DNA of 64,000 nt from positions 372,001 through 436,000 of the forward strand of contig JAMXBD010000639.1 of the NCBI GenBank assembly GCA_024138025.1, in the 5' to 3' direction. This DNA comes from Combretum micranthum (taxonomy: Eukaryota > Streptophyta > Magnoliopsida > Myrtales > Combretaceae). Position numbers and translations under genes: made by a program. The notes beneath the pieces are model-generated. The model was not told the DNA's origin, searched no databases, and was given only the letters and a program-made list of their open reading frames with translations. How positions within the stretch are numbered: the first letter of the stretch is position 1; every line of letters starts with the position of its first letter. Of this stretch, positions 36,675-49,800 are shown in pieces.

Positions 36675-39600
36675 TGTCACGCTTCGAGGGGTACCCTAAA
36701 CGTGGTAGTCCACCGTACAATACTAAAGCCTAGGAATGACTACCTCAGTCACGCAAAGGCTTCCATATCATGTACAAGACGTAAATCACAACCAAGGGAA
36801 CGCATCGGAGTAGCGCAGTTTATATTGATAATAAATAAATAACAAAGAAAGAGAATACTTATCATAAAACATAAACATATTAAATTACAATTCTTAGGGG
36901 CATATCCCTCTATCGTCTTCAAAGAAATATACATCTTAGAATCAACATAACACCAATCATATAAGTCATTACATATAAAGAACCTTACAAAATTACTTCA
37001 TCTTATGATTCCATTTCCTTCATAAGAGCTTAACATCCCTCTATGACTTCCTTAACGTCATGATCCTCAATTTAAGCCACGGGTATACCTGTTTCAACAA
37101 AATCTATAGGGGTATAAGCTACAACTAGCTTAGTAAGATATTCCTTTTCATTCGCACCATATTTTCAAACAAGTTCATTTGGATTTTCACACATATGCTA
37201 TGCATACTATGCAACAATCACGTGATTACGTAAATATATATAGTTATCCGGAAACCATATATAGAATGGATTTACCCCTCTGTATCGAAGGTTAGGGAAT
37301 CGGTGTTTAAAGATCCTCGATCTTCTATGCTAGTCCCCAGGTCCCTACCCAAAGTGTTCGGTTGGCTCGGCTTCGAACCTAGAGTTGCATTTCCCGGGTG
37401 ATTTGGATTCTCTAGAAAGAAACATGGCCCATGTTACAGCACGATCACAGCCAATCCAACTCTATACGTAGGAGTAGCAGCCTTTCGAAAGAGATGTGAC
37501 TTGATGGATGCTATGCGTGAGCATTTTATTTTTCTTAAGCCAAACCTTGTTAAGGTTTATTAGGGGGCGATCAATCAATTTAGCAAATAATAAGCAGTCA
37601 TACACGTAAGTAAACAAAATTACTTAAACAGACAGTTTGAAGTTGCGATATTCTTAATTCTTATTTCATGCATAAACATAGAATCACATATATACACATA
37701 ACCCGAACTCCCTAAATATATATCTATTTTTATCTTTTCTTAGTGTACTAGTGCTAGTATTTTACAAGCACAAGTAAGGTAACGAAATTAAGAGGAATAA
37801 CTCACTTGTCCATTTCGCGATCTTCTTAGTCGTAATAATCCTCAGGAAGGGTAATCTCGTACCTTTCGTTACCTAGACAAAAGAAATACCCAGGATGAGT
37901 ATTTTATAGAAATTTTACTTGAACTTTCTAATTCTATTTCACTATGTTCGTCAAATTCGTATAGAATGAAATTCCAATTTAAAATGGCCATAACTTGCTC
38001 ATTTTAACTCGGAATTTCGCATATAATATACCGTTTTCTATTATTTGAAAAGATCTATCCATTTCTAAGGTTATATTTGTCATATAAGATCATTTGGGTT
38101 CTGAAAACGTTGGGTACAGATTCAAAACGAATATTTCTAAACTTTTGCAAATCCATTTTCTAACTCAACTTCATCTAGAAATCCTTTAGTAAAAGAAAAT
38201 ATAGATATATATATATGTATATATAATTGATAAATCCTTTGAGTATATAGATAAGCTCAAAAAATTTCTAATGGTAATGTCTCAACAATTTATTTCATAC
38301 AACAATTTATTTTGAGTTGTTAAAACTTTAACTTTGACAATTTCTTTTCAAGTCTTTTGAAGAAACTTTATGTTTTCATAAGTTATTATAAATGAGTATA
38401 TTCTTATTTTATTTTATTCATGTTTTTTCCAAAAAACAAGTAAATTTTTCCTTTAACCTTAGTCTTGCATAAATCTTACTTCTAGTGATAAAAGATTAAA
38501 TTTATCAAGAGTGTATTAAGTTGTTGAAAACCTTTTTATAAATTTGTATTTAGAATAGTTTTAAAAAATGAGTCTTGTCTTCTTATATTTTTTATTTAAA
38601 ATATAAGTTTTTGTTTTCTAAAACTTGTTCTTTTATTTCTTTTGAAAAGAATCCTCTTTATTGATAAAATCCTTTGTTTTTAATCTTATCTTATTATTCT
38701 TTGAAAATAAGTTTTCTCTTTTAGAAACTTGAAGATCATTATTTTCCTAAGTAGGTTTACAATTTTATGGGTTGAATTCATCTTAACTTTGAAAACTAGT
38801 TTGTTTCTTAGTTTTGTTATGGAGTTAAAAAGTGTTTATTCTTAAGCTTTTTATGAAAGCTTTGAATATTAACAAATTATTTTACTAAAACTTAGGTTGT
38901 TATAATGTATAAAGAAAGTATTCATTTCTTATGTTTCTTTGGTAAAGTTATCTTTGTTATTTGAGAAAAACTTAAGAAAACTTGTATTACTTTATTTCTA
39001 TGTTGTTGATAATAACTTCATTATTTTGTGATAAATCACATATTCCTTTAATAAAGTAAAGTTCTACTTTTAAATTAGTTGAGACAATATCATTATGTAG
39101 ATGCAAATATTAGGAGCACGTAATATAATAAGAACATAAAAAAATACTAGAAACAAATAATAACAAGCAAAATAAAAATATCAAGTATTGGGAACCTTAG
39201 CTTCATCAAGGTATCTCGGTCAAGTATTGGGAGCCTTAGCTTCATCAAGGCATCCCGGGACTAAGAATAGACTAGTCCTGAAAATAAATAAAAGGTTGTT
39301 TTAACTTGATATGGACAAGTCTAAGACTAGAAAGACTAGTCTTAAAGAAATAGCAAGAAATAAATAAATTACAAAGCATGAAATTAAATAAATAACAAGT
39401 GAGCTTATATGCTCTAAAGATTATATATAAATACATAAATATATTTAGTTAGATATGAATAAGGAATTAGCATTATAACAACAATAAAATCATCATAACA
39501 TAATAAAATAGGAAGTTCATGTACAATAACAAAACATGAACACGTTGTTGCTTTTACTACTCATATGAGTTTCAAAACAACACCATAGTCATGTTAAGTT

Positions 39601-41011
39601 ACATGACATGAGTAAATAAATGGTTGGAAGAAATCTTTACCTAAAGTGTTTATGTGGTTTGAAGATGATAGTGAATGTATGGTTATGTGGTTATTGAGAA
39701 ATGGTAGTTATAGAGAGAAATTTTGTGAGTATTTGATGAAAAAAAATTTTGGTGGAGGAAAATTTTGTGGAGAGTGTTTGTGTAGTGAATTTGAGAGAGT
39801 TTTGGTAGTAGAATGAATTGTGTGAAAGAATGAAAGAGGAAAGGGGTATTTATAAAATTTTGTACTGAAAATTAAATGTAATTAAATTAATTAAAAAATA
39901 AAATAAATGAGGATGAAGAGAGAGAATGGGGTGGACGGAAACTTCATGCAAGAGGGGGAAATTTGATTAAAAAAATTAATTTTAAAAGAAAAGTGTGAGA
40001 GAAGTTTAGTAATATGTGGTGTAGAATTGTTATGGGAAAAAAAATTGTAAGAAATAAGTATGTAGGTATAAGAATAGGTAGTAAGAAAAAGTATAGATAG
40101 AGGAATAGTAATGAATAGTAAAAAAGTATTATGAATAGTAAACTAGACAATTAAAGTACCGGTAGTAATAAAAATACGTGTAATAATGTGATATATGTAA
40201 TTTTTAGCTACTGAAAAATTCTAAAACTGATATTTTGAAAACCTTATATTTTTACAAGTCTATTGGTATTTACGGAATATTTTTGCCATCTGGTGTACCG
40301 GGGCACGGTTTTTGAAAAGTGATCCCGTTTAGATACAAAGGACACTAGAAATTTGTGAATATGATATTTTTAAACTTCCCTATATTATTACGAACTTTAT
40401 CAACAACTATTTTCATTTCGTTGTTTAGGGTTTAAGAGCGCGGGATTACCAGATCTTAAACACTATGGTTTGTTATAAGCTTTGTTGACTTTTAGGGTTC
40501 CGGTTTGACTTCCGGTTTTGTTGAGTTATTCGTAAGATCATATAATTTTGGAGTTTTGTCCGTTTTATATTTTAGCTCGATATCTATGGTTTACCTTATT
40601 TTATTTGTGATTATTTAATAGTTTTTAGTTCTCGGGATCGCTTAACGGAGTTTAGGGTTATGAGTTGACTCAGTTTGACTTTTGGTGAAAATTGAAATTT
40701 CTGATTCTAAAATTCACCGAAGGATTTAAGATCTTAGCATTTCATTGTTGAGCGTTATTTTGATATATTGTCTTGATTTGTGTGCTTAGGAATCGGATAG
40801 GTGATTTGATTGATGTACGGATGTTGATTCAATCGATATTTAGATTTTCTATTTTATTTTTTAGGGTTCTCTTTTTCTCAAATTAAGAAATCTCGTTTTT
40901 GATTTTATTTAGAATTAATTTTTAACTTGGTTCGATATTTCAGGGTTTCCATTCCGGTGTTTGACTCTTAGGATTATTTTCTAAGAATTATGAAATTTTT
41001 AGGGATTTACA
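36675..41011 (-). mobile_element. Solo LTR of the 4-kb family (copy 4), 4337 bp
   Basis: In its own sense it starts TGTAAATCCCTAAAAATTTC at 41011 and ends CCTCGAAGCGTGACA at 36675. Flanking 5-mers GTACT and ATACC share only TAC. A minus-strand TATA-like TTTATAAATACCCC lies near 39850. Closely similar to copies 1, 2 and 5 over the full length, and without internal retrotransposon genes. Confidence 0.85.
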
Positions 41012-43492
41012 ATACCAGCTTTCATGCCTAAAGTTCTTTTTATAAATAGACTTCAAGGGTTTGTGTTTCTCATAAGTCCTTCCTTTCTTTTCGACCAGAG
41101 AGTGTCTGTTAGGGTTTTGAGAGTGCTTGAGAGGGAAATCTGAAGGAAAACAAGATCTTTGATCAATGTAAGTCAATTTAATCAAGACTCGTGTAGATTC
41201 ATATGGAAACAACCTTTTTCTCATAGATTTTCATGTTTTTGAAGGAATGCTATAGAGAAACCCTAGTTTTCAATTATGATCCATTCTTCAGGGATTCAAT
41301 CAAGGAGTAAGACTTGAATAAAGTAAATTACATCTTCTTTATCATAGATTTGAAATGAAATGATTATTTTCGACGAATCGTGTCTATTCTTATTGATATC
41401 TTAAAATCTAGTGTTTTGAAGGAAGTTGTTGCCACGCCTTGGGGTACCCTAAACATAGCAGTCTACCGTACACAATACTAAAGCCTAGGAATGACTACCT
41501 CAGTCACGCAAAGGCTTTCATATCATGTACAAGACGTACATCACAACCAAGAGAATATATCGAAGTAGTGCAATTTATATTGATAATAATTAAGTAACAA
41601 GGCAAGGAGAATACTTATCATAAAACATAAGCATGGTAAATTATAATTCTTAGGGGTGTATCCTTTTATTGTCTTCAAATCAAAATAAATACACTTCTTA
41701 GAATTTCTAAAAAACTAACATAACATACATTACATATAAGGAATCTTACAAAATAACTTCATCTTATGTTTCTATTGCCTTCATAGAAGCTTAACAACCT
41801 TCCATGACTTCTTTAACGTCATGATCCTTAATTTAAGCCACGAGTATACCTGTTTCAACAAAATCTATAGGGGTATAAGCTACAACTAGCTTAGTGAGGT
41901 ATTCATTTTCATTCGCACCATGTTTTCAAATAAGTTCATTTAAATTTTCACACATATGCTATGCATACAGTGCAACATCCACCTGATTACGTAAATATAT
42001 ATAGTTATCTAAAAACCATATATAGAATGGATTTACCCCTCTGTATCGAAGGTTAGGGAATCAGCGTTGAAGATCCTCGATCTTCTACTGCTAGTCCCCA
42101 GGTCCCCACCCAAAGAGTTTGGTTGGCTCGGCTCGGCTCTGAACCTAGAGTCGCATTCCCCTAGCGATTTGGATTCTCTAGGAAAGAACAAGGCCCGTGT
42201 TACGGCATGATAACAGCCAATCCAACACTACGCATAGGAGTAGCAGGCTTCCGAAAGAGATGTAACTCGATGGATGCTATGCGTGAGCGGTTTATTTTTC
42301 TTAGACCAAACCTTATTAAGGGTTATTAGGAGGCAATCAATCAATTTAGCAAATAATAAGCAGTCATACAAGTAAGTAAACAAAAACACTTAAACTGACA
42401 GTTTGAAGTTGCGATATTCTTAATTCTCATTTAACGCATAAACATAGAATCGCATATATATACATATCCCCGAATTCCCCATATATATCCATTTTATCTT
42501 TTCTTAGTATACTAATGCCACTACTTTACAAGCACACGCAAGGTAATGAAATTAAGAGGAATAACTCACTCGTCTATTTTGCGATATTCTTAGTCGTAGT
42601 AATACTCAACAAAGGTAATATTGTATCATTCGTCACCTAGACAAAAGAAATACCCGGGATGAGTATTTCGTGGAAATTCTATTTTAAACTTTCTAATTCT
42701 ATTTCACCATGTTCTTCAAATTCGTATAGAATGAAATTCCAATTTAAAATGGCCATAACTTGTTCATTTTAGCACGGAATTTCGCATATAATATACCGTT
42801 TTCTACCTATTCAAAAAGATCTAACCATTTCTAAGGTTATTTTTGTTATATAAGGTCATTTGGGTTCCAAAAACGTTGGATACATATTTAAAAAGAATGT
42901 TTCTAGATTTTGCGAAATAATATTGTAATCCCCTTGATTTTTCATAACCTGATTATAATAAATATTATAAATAAAATGTAAAATCATGAAAGAACTATAA
43001 TAAAAATATCATAAATCACTCCAAATTTTTCGCGACTTAAATTTTAAGTATAAACAAATTAGGATAAAGAATATTTATCACTAAGACTTTAAAAGTTCAT
43101 AATATTGGAAATCAAGAATAAGGAAAACTACTTAATAATTAAGAACCTAAATTTTAACGTTCGAAAAATATTAAAACCTTCAAGTTAAATAATTCTGAGT
43201 CTATAGAAACTAAAATGTTGATCTAATCTAGTAACTTATAATTATTAAAATGAACCAAGTAACCAATATAAAATAAATATTAAATTTCTAATCTAGTAAA
43301 AACTTTGGAATAAATTTATAAATAGAAATGAATTCATATGTAATTTAAAATCTTATAAATTTATAATAAAGTCAAATTAAGGGCAATATAATTATTAATA
43401 TATCAAAATATCATTAAACAAAACTTTTAAACAGATAAAATATAATTTACGATAGTAGATATAAAAACCGAAAAATAAAAGTATTAAACTAA

Positions 43493-44060
43493 AGATTCTA
43501 TGTATACTATTGTATTCAGAATGTCTAATAACATTAATATGTAAATTTTTATCCAAAAATATTATCAAATCAGTATTTATCATATGTGTCATTTAGATCC
43601 ACAAAATGAACTTTTTACACAAGTTCATATTTTTGCCCACTCTTTACATATTTATTAGTTATAAATTTATCATCTTCTTTTTGTTTTTCTATTTTCATTC
43701 ATCCTAACTCACTTGCATTTTTTTTATTTAGTTTTACGTTTTCTCTTCTGTTTTCATCTTTAATTCCACCGGATGCGACAAATTTCAAACAAAAACTGAA
43801 AAATCAAACACATATACGCATATCTTTGATGAAAATTCTATGTATACCATAGTGTTCAGAATATTTAATAACGAGAATATGGAACTTTTCATCTAAAAAT
43901 ATTACTGAATCAGTATTTAACATACGTATCACTTAGACCCGTAAAATTGATTTTTTTCACAAGTTTATATTTTTCCCACTCCTTATACATTTTTTGGTTA
44001 TAAATTCATCATCTTCTCTTTGTTTTTGTATCTCTATATATCCTATCCTAATTACATTTT
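43493..44060. repeat. Direct duplication inside the 4.7-kb insertion
   Basis: About 240 bases from 43493 recur from about 43836, with the same order of words (ATTCTATGTATAC, AATCAGTATTTA, TCATCTTCT) but considerable divergence. An old tandem duplication. Confidence 0.75.
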
Positions 44061-44342
44061 TTTAAAAAAAATCAATTTTATATGTATACAGTGCAAGTTG
44101 CAAAGGAATAACGGCTGGGAAATTCTTCAAGTTTGCACAGCCGAAATTCCCAAACAAATTGCCCAAAATTTTCTCCATAAAGTCAAGATAACCAACACAT
44201 AAATCAATCAAAATTTGCCAAATATGCAACTCGTTAAATGCAACAAATCATGCAAGATGAAGTTGCAAATTGGAGAAGATAAAAAAAAACTCCTCCTTCT
44301 CGACCAAGTAGCTGCTACCTTTTTGTTCATTTCCTTCTTCTC

Positions 44343-44365
44343 TGTGTGTGTGTGTGTGTGTGTGT
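44343..44365. repeat. (TG)n microsatellite
   Basis: About eleven TG units, in the 4.7-kb insertion. Confidence 0.95.
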
Positions 44366-44829
44366 TTGTGTAAGACACTTTAATTGGCAAGAGAACAAAA
44401 TAATTAATTCTCCTTTGGCAGCCAAGTTCTCCACCTTCTTCCTCATAAAACAAAAGCCTAAACCATCAACTACAGATACACAAACATAACTTTAAAACAT
44501 AATCTATTAAAGCACCAAACCAAGCTTAGGAAAGGAAGCCAATCAAGGATCGGTTCAAGCCCTGGGAAAAGGTTTGGAATCATCAAACAATTTTAAACAA
44601 GGTAAGTTACACTAAAAAAAAACTCTAGTTATATTCCTTAGAATCATAAAACAAGGATTAGATGCATGTTAATATGTTATATGTTGATATATAAGTATAT
44701 GTAACATGTATAAACACTTAAAAGTAGCTTAAACGAATGTATAATACATAAATAAAACAAGAAAAATAATTTATGAACAAAGGAAAAATGAGGAAGATGA
44801 TGAACAGTACCAACGTTGTCCCTACGCCG

Positions 44830-45110
44830 AAAGCTTATACCCCTAAAGCCGACGGCTTGTAGGGATAGGCTGGCGGTGTAGAAGCGGCGTATCTGGAATA
44901 GAGGCTACGTAAATTTTGAAACACGAAATTCTTATACAAACGCTGGCCTCTGGAATTCAAAGCCGGCGGCGTACACCCCAACGCAGGTGGCGTTCGTTCA
45001 ACGCTGGCAGCCTTTGAGCCGGTGTTCACTAACGTTTGAATAGAAAAAAGTTTACATGAACGCCGGCATCTGGGAATCAACCAGCATTTGATGCTAGCGT
45101 ACATGCAAAA
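44830..45110. repeat. GC-rich degenerate repeats
   Basis: Words such as GCCGACGGC, GCTGGCGG, GCCGGCGGCGTAC and CGCTGGCAG recur within 280 bases of otherwise AT-rich LTR-like DNA. Confidence 0.6.
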
Positions 45111-46689
45111 TTTCTCAAATCAAGCTTGTTCATCGAATCAGTATATATTATTTATATTTAAATATACATATATATGCAATGAAGAAGAATAGTCTATAAA
45201 TAAGAAATAAATACAATACTCGAAAAGGGAATGATAAAGTGTGATAAATGTAATTTAGCAACTCTTAAAATTATTGAAAAATATCACTTACAATATTATT
45301 GTTAATATTAATATATTATACAAATAAAAATGAATTATAAATATTCTAAATAATTATCTAGATAGATATATAAGAATGGAAAATTTAATAAGCTAAAATT
45401 ATGAACCATGTGATTTCCATAGATAACAAAATAAATACATAAAGTAGAATAAGGGGAACATGATAAAATTAAAAGATAGAAAATAAATATTAGTTTCTAT
45501 AAATTAAAGAACATTCTAAAATTGATAATAACAATAATAATGAAATATCAGTTTATTGAGAAGGAGTTCTATGACTACTCAATTAAAATATTTAATATCG
45601 AATAAGATCAAGAAAAACAAGATAAAAATAAATAATTAGAAATAGGAATTTGTTGCTATAATCGGCCAAGCTAAGAGACGATATAAAATGATAATAATAA
45701 TCGTAATAAATACTTAGTACGAACTCTGTAATTATTAATAAAATAAAAATAAAATATAAAATATTCTAAGATCAAGAAAAGAAAAATGAAAATAAATAAT
45801 AAGTAGAAATATTCTTTACTATAAAAAGGACCAATACATGTAATAGAAATTAAATTAAATATTAAGATAGGACACTTAGACAATCATAGAAGTTCAATTG
45901 TGTTATTTACATTATGTTAATAAGAATTTTATCTTAATAAGTAACAATGAATCGTAAATATATAAATAAAGGTAATATAGAATTATTCTACTAAGTAAAA
46001 TCATATTAAGTGATTAAGCTAATTAAAGTAAATATAGTAATTGAATTAGGAAATTAGTTTCAATCAAATCGGCTTAGATTAATATATTAGGTAAAACCAC
46101 AAAAAGAAAAAATACGTAATTTCTAAAATACGTTTAAATTAAATTAGTGTAACTTATAGCATAAGTTATGCCATAATTAATATGGTGAATATGTTGTTTC
46201 AAATATCTTATTTTGGAACTAATAAAAGAATAGATTAGTTAAATAATAAATATCTGTTATTTCATTTCATAGGAAAAATAAATCAATTCTCGAATTTTCA
46301 GTAGCTTATGCAACAATTTAGCGAGGACCACAGGTGAGGGAATTCTAATGATCTACTATTTACTTGTGCTTGCTAGTGCTTGTTGTTGTGTTGATTGTAT
46401 TGCTTGTATATGGAATGACTGATTGGTGTGAGTGCTATCATTTGCATGATCATCTGAATAAATGGATAAAGATAATAATTCGACTAAACTAATTGGATAT
46501 ACTCACCACATGTGCTCGATCCCCTTGTAAGAAATGTTCCGAATTTGAAACCAAAAATATTTTGAAATATATTTTTAAATTAATTTGACTTGGAATATTC
46601 CAGGTTGTTTTTATATCCTTTGAAAAGGACAAATCTATACTAAAAGAGTTTATGAGATAAACATGGGACATTTCTGAGTATTGTTGTGA

Positions 46690-46860
46690 CAGTGGGTGTT
46701 GCCTGAGTCGGGGTCCATTGGTTACGTGGTGATAGATGTTACCTGAGTTGGGGTCTATCTGCCGAATTCACCTTTAGTAGGTGATGGTCAGTATTGGTAG
46801 TAGATGTTACCTGAGTCGGGGTCTACTTGCTTGATTCACCATAAATTGGTGATGGTTAGT
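46690..46860. repeat. Short tandem motifs with GTTACCTGAGTCGGGGTCTA
   Basis: Three copies of a 17-20-base motif start near 46697, 46737 and 46804; the last two are each followed by a TTCACC...GGTGATGG hairpin-like tail. Confidence 0.75.
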
Positions 46861-49800
46861 GAAAATCGCCATTAAATTGGCATTATATATACTTAAATAT
46901 TAACCGGTGTATATCATGTGAACACGTTGGGGAATATTTCCTGTTACCAATGGTATTTAAGCATTGGGTAAGTCTGGATGGACGCTACTACCAGACAGCC
47001 TCGTGCGAGTAAGGCGAGGTGTCCCATGCGAGTAAGTGTAGGAAACAACTGAAATGTAGACAGGTAAATCTACATCATCTATAGATCCAGACTCCTATAG
47101 ATGTGTTGCTTACATTCATCACGTATGCATTCATATTGTGTGTAGATAGATTTGCATAAATACATAATTAATGTTTGATAACTTGCATGCAGTAGTAGTG
47201 AGGATGAACTCACTGAGCCTGTGGTTTTGGTCACTTCCAATAGTTTCTATGTAGGTATAACGCTAATTGGGACTAGGATAGGGATATGTGAAGAGTGTTT
47301 CTCCATCAGTCTATAGCGAAGTTAGATATATAAGTGGCACTGAACTTAGAATGTAAAATTTGTAATTTGTATAAACAAATGAGACTTTATATTTTAAGTT
47401 AGAACTCATTTCATTATTTGGTGGGGAATACTGATTCTCTGCGATCTTGATAGAAATTGGAAAATCGGATTCCATAGTTGAAATCCAGTAATATAATATA
47501 TCAATTATATAATAGACATTGATAAATAGAGTCTTGTACACTCTGACGTATAAGACGGCTCTCATATTAAGTGCACACGTGGTATGATAGCTTTAGATTA
47601 ATTCTACTAGGCCCCTTTTGAGGCGTGATAAATATTCCAACTCAACTTCATTCAAAAATCCTTTGATGAAAATATAGATATATATATATATATCGATTGA
47701 TAAATCCTTTTAGTATATAGATAAGCTCACTTTATATGCAAAATTTCAATAGTAGTGTCTCGATAATTTATTTCATAAAATAATTCATTTTGAGTTGTTA
47801 AAACTTTAACTTTGACAAATTTCTTTTCAAGTATTTTGAAGAAACTTTATATTTTCATAGGTTATTATAAATGAGTATATTCTTATTTTATTTTCTTCAT
47901 TCCTTTTTCCAAAACAAATAAATTTTCCTTTAACCTAAGTCTTTCATAAATTTTTACTTCTAGTGATAAAAGATCAAAGTCATCAAGAGTGTATTAAGTT
48001 GTTGAAAACCTTTTTATAAATTTTTATTTAGAGTGGTTTTAGAAAATGAGTCTTGTTTTCTTATATTTATTATTTTAAATATAAGTTTTTGTTTTTAAAA
48101 ATTCTTATTTTATTTCCTTTGAAAAGAATCTCTTTATTGATAAAATCCTTTGTTTTTAATCTTATTATTTATATTCTTTGAAAATGAGTTTTCTTTAGAA
48201 ACTTGAAAATCATTATTTTCCTAAATGGGTTTATAACTTTATGGTTGAGAATTCATCTTAACTTTGAAAACTAGTTTGTTTCTTAGTTTTGTTATGGAGT
48301 GAAAAAGAGTTTAATCTTAAGCTTTTTGTGAAAACTTTGAATATTAACAAATTATTTTACAAAACTTAGGTTACCATAATATACGAAGAAAGTATGTATC
48401 TCTTATGTTTCCTTGGTAAAGCTATCTTTGTTATTTAAAACTTTGAGAAAACTTGTATTACTCTATTCTATGTTGTTGATAATAACTTCATTATTTTGTG
48501 ATATGTCACATAATAGAAAATTTAGTTTTAAGTTCTAAAGTAAAATTTCTTTTTTAAATTAGTTGAGACAATATCATTATATAGATGCAAGTATTATGAG
48601 TATGTAAAATAATAAGAATATGAGAAAATACTAGAAACAAATAGTAATAAGCAAGATAATAAAAATATCAAGTATTGGGAACCTTAGCTTCATCAATGTA
48701 TCCGATTAAGTATTGGGAGCCTTAGTTTCAAGACATGGACTAAGAATAGATTAGTCCCAAAAAGAATAAAGAAAATAAAGAAAAGATTGTTTTTACTTGA
48801 TATGTACAAGTCTAAGACTAGAAAGACTAGTCTTAAAGAGATAGCATGAAATTAATAAATAACAAGTGAGCTTATATGCTCAAAAGATTATATTAATACA
48901 TAAATATATTTAGTTAGATATGAATAAGAAATTACAACAATAAAATCAACATAACAACATAATAAAATAGAAGTTCATGTGCAAGAAAAACATGAACATG
49001 TTGTTGCTTTTACTTCATATGAGTTTCAAAACAACACCATAGTCATGTTAAGTTAAATGAAATGAGTAAATAAATGGTTGAAAGAAGTTTACCTAAAGTG
49101 TTTATATAGTCTGAAGATGGGTAGATGAATGGGGTATTATGAGAGTAGTGATATGTGGTAGATAGTTTGTGTATAAGGAATGATTTTTGTGAAGAATTGG
49201 TTTAAGAGAGTTTTCGTAGAGATAAATTTTGAAGAAGGATTTGTGAAGAGATTTTGGGAGAGTTTTGGTAGTGAAATGAATTATATGAAAGAATGAAGAA
49301 GGAAGGGGGTATTTATAGAATTTTAGAGTGAAAATTAGATGTAATTAAATTAATTGAAAAAGAAAATAATTGAGAGAGAAGAGAGAGAGAAGGTGGACGG
49401 AAAGCATGGGAGGAAAGAGAGAGGAGCGACTAAAAATTAATTTTAGGACAAAAGTGTAAGAGAAGTATGATAATATGTGGTGTAGAATTTTTATGGGAAA
49501 AGAAAATTATAAGAAATAGGTATGTAGGTATAATAATAGGTAGTAAGAAAAAGTAGAGATAGAGAGGAATAGTAATGAATAGTAGAAAAGTACTATGAAT
49601 AGTAAATAGACAATTAAAATACCGGTAGTAATAAAAATACGCGTATAAATGCGATATCTGTAATTTTTAGCTACCAAAAAATTCTAAAACTGATATTTTT
49701 GAAAACTTATATTTTTACGAGTCTATTGGTATTAACGGAATATTTTTGCCATTTGGTGTATCAGGGCACGATTTTTGAAAACTGATCCCGTTCGGATCCG

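Larger units (their letters stand above)
42924..47630 (+). mobile_element. Single-LTR-like insertion of another family, 4707 bp
   Basis: Starts TGTAATCCCCTTG and ends TTGAGGCGTGATA (a mutated CA end), between perfect AATAT duplications (42919-42923 and 47631-47635). No gag or pol is visible. It contains a duplicated block (43493-44060), GC-rich repeats (44830-45110) and repeated GATGTTACCTGAGT.GGGGTC motifs (46690-46860). Orientation follows the TGTAA...GGCGTGA(C/T)A pattern of its neighbours and is an inference. Confidence 0.75.

Noticed and set aside
46690..46860. CRISPR-like array
   Set aside because: Only three diverged motifs with uneven spacing inside an LTR-like insertion in a plant genome.
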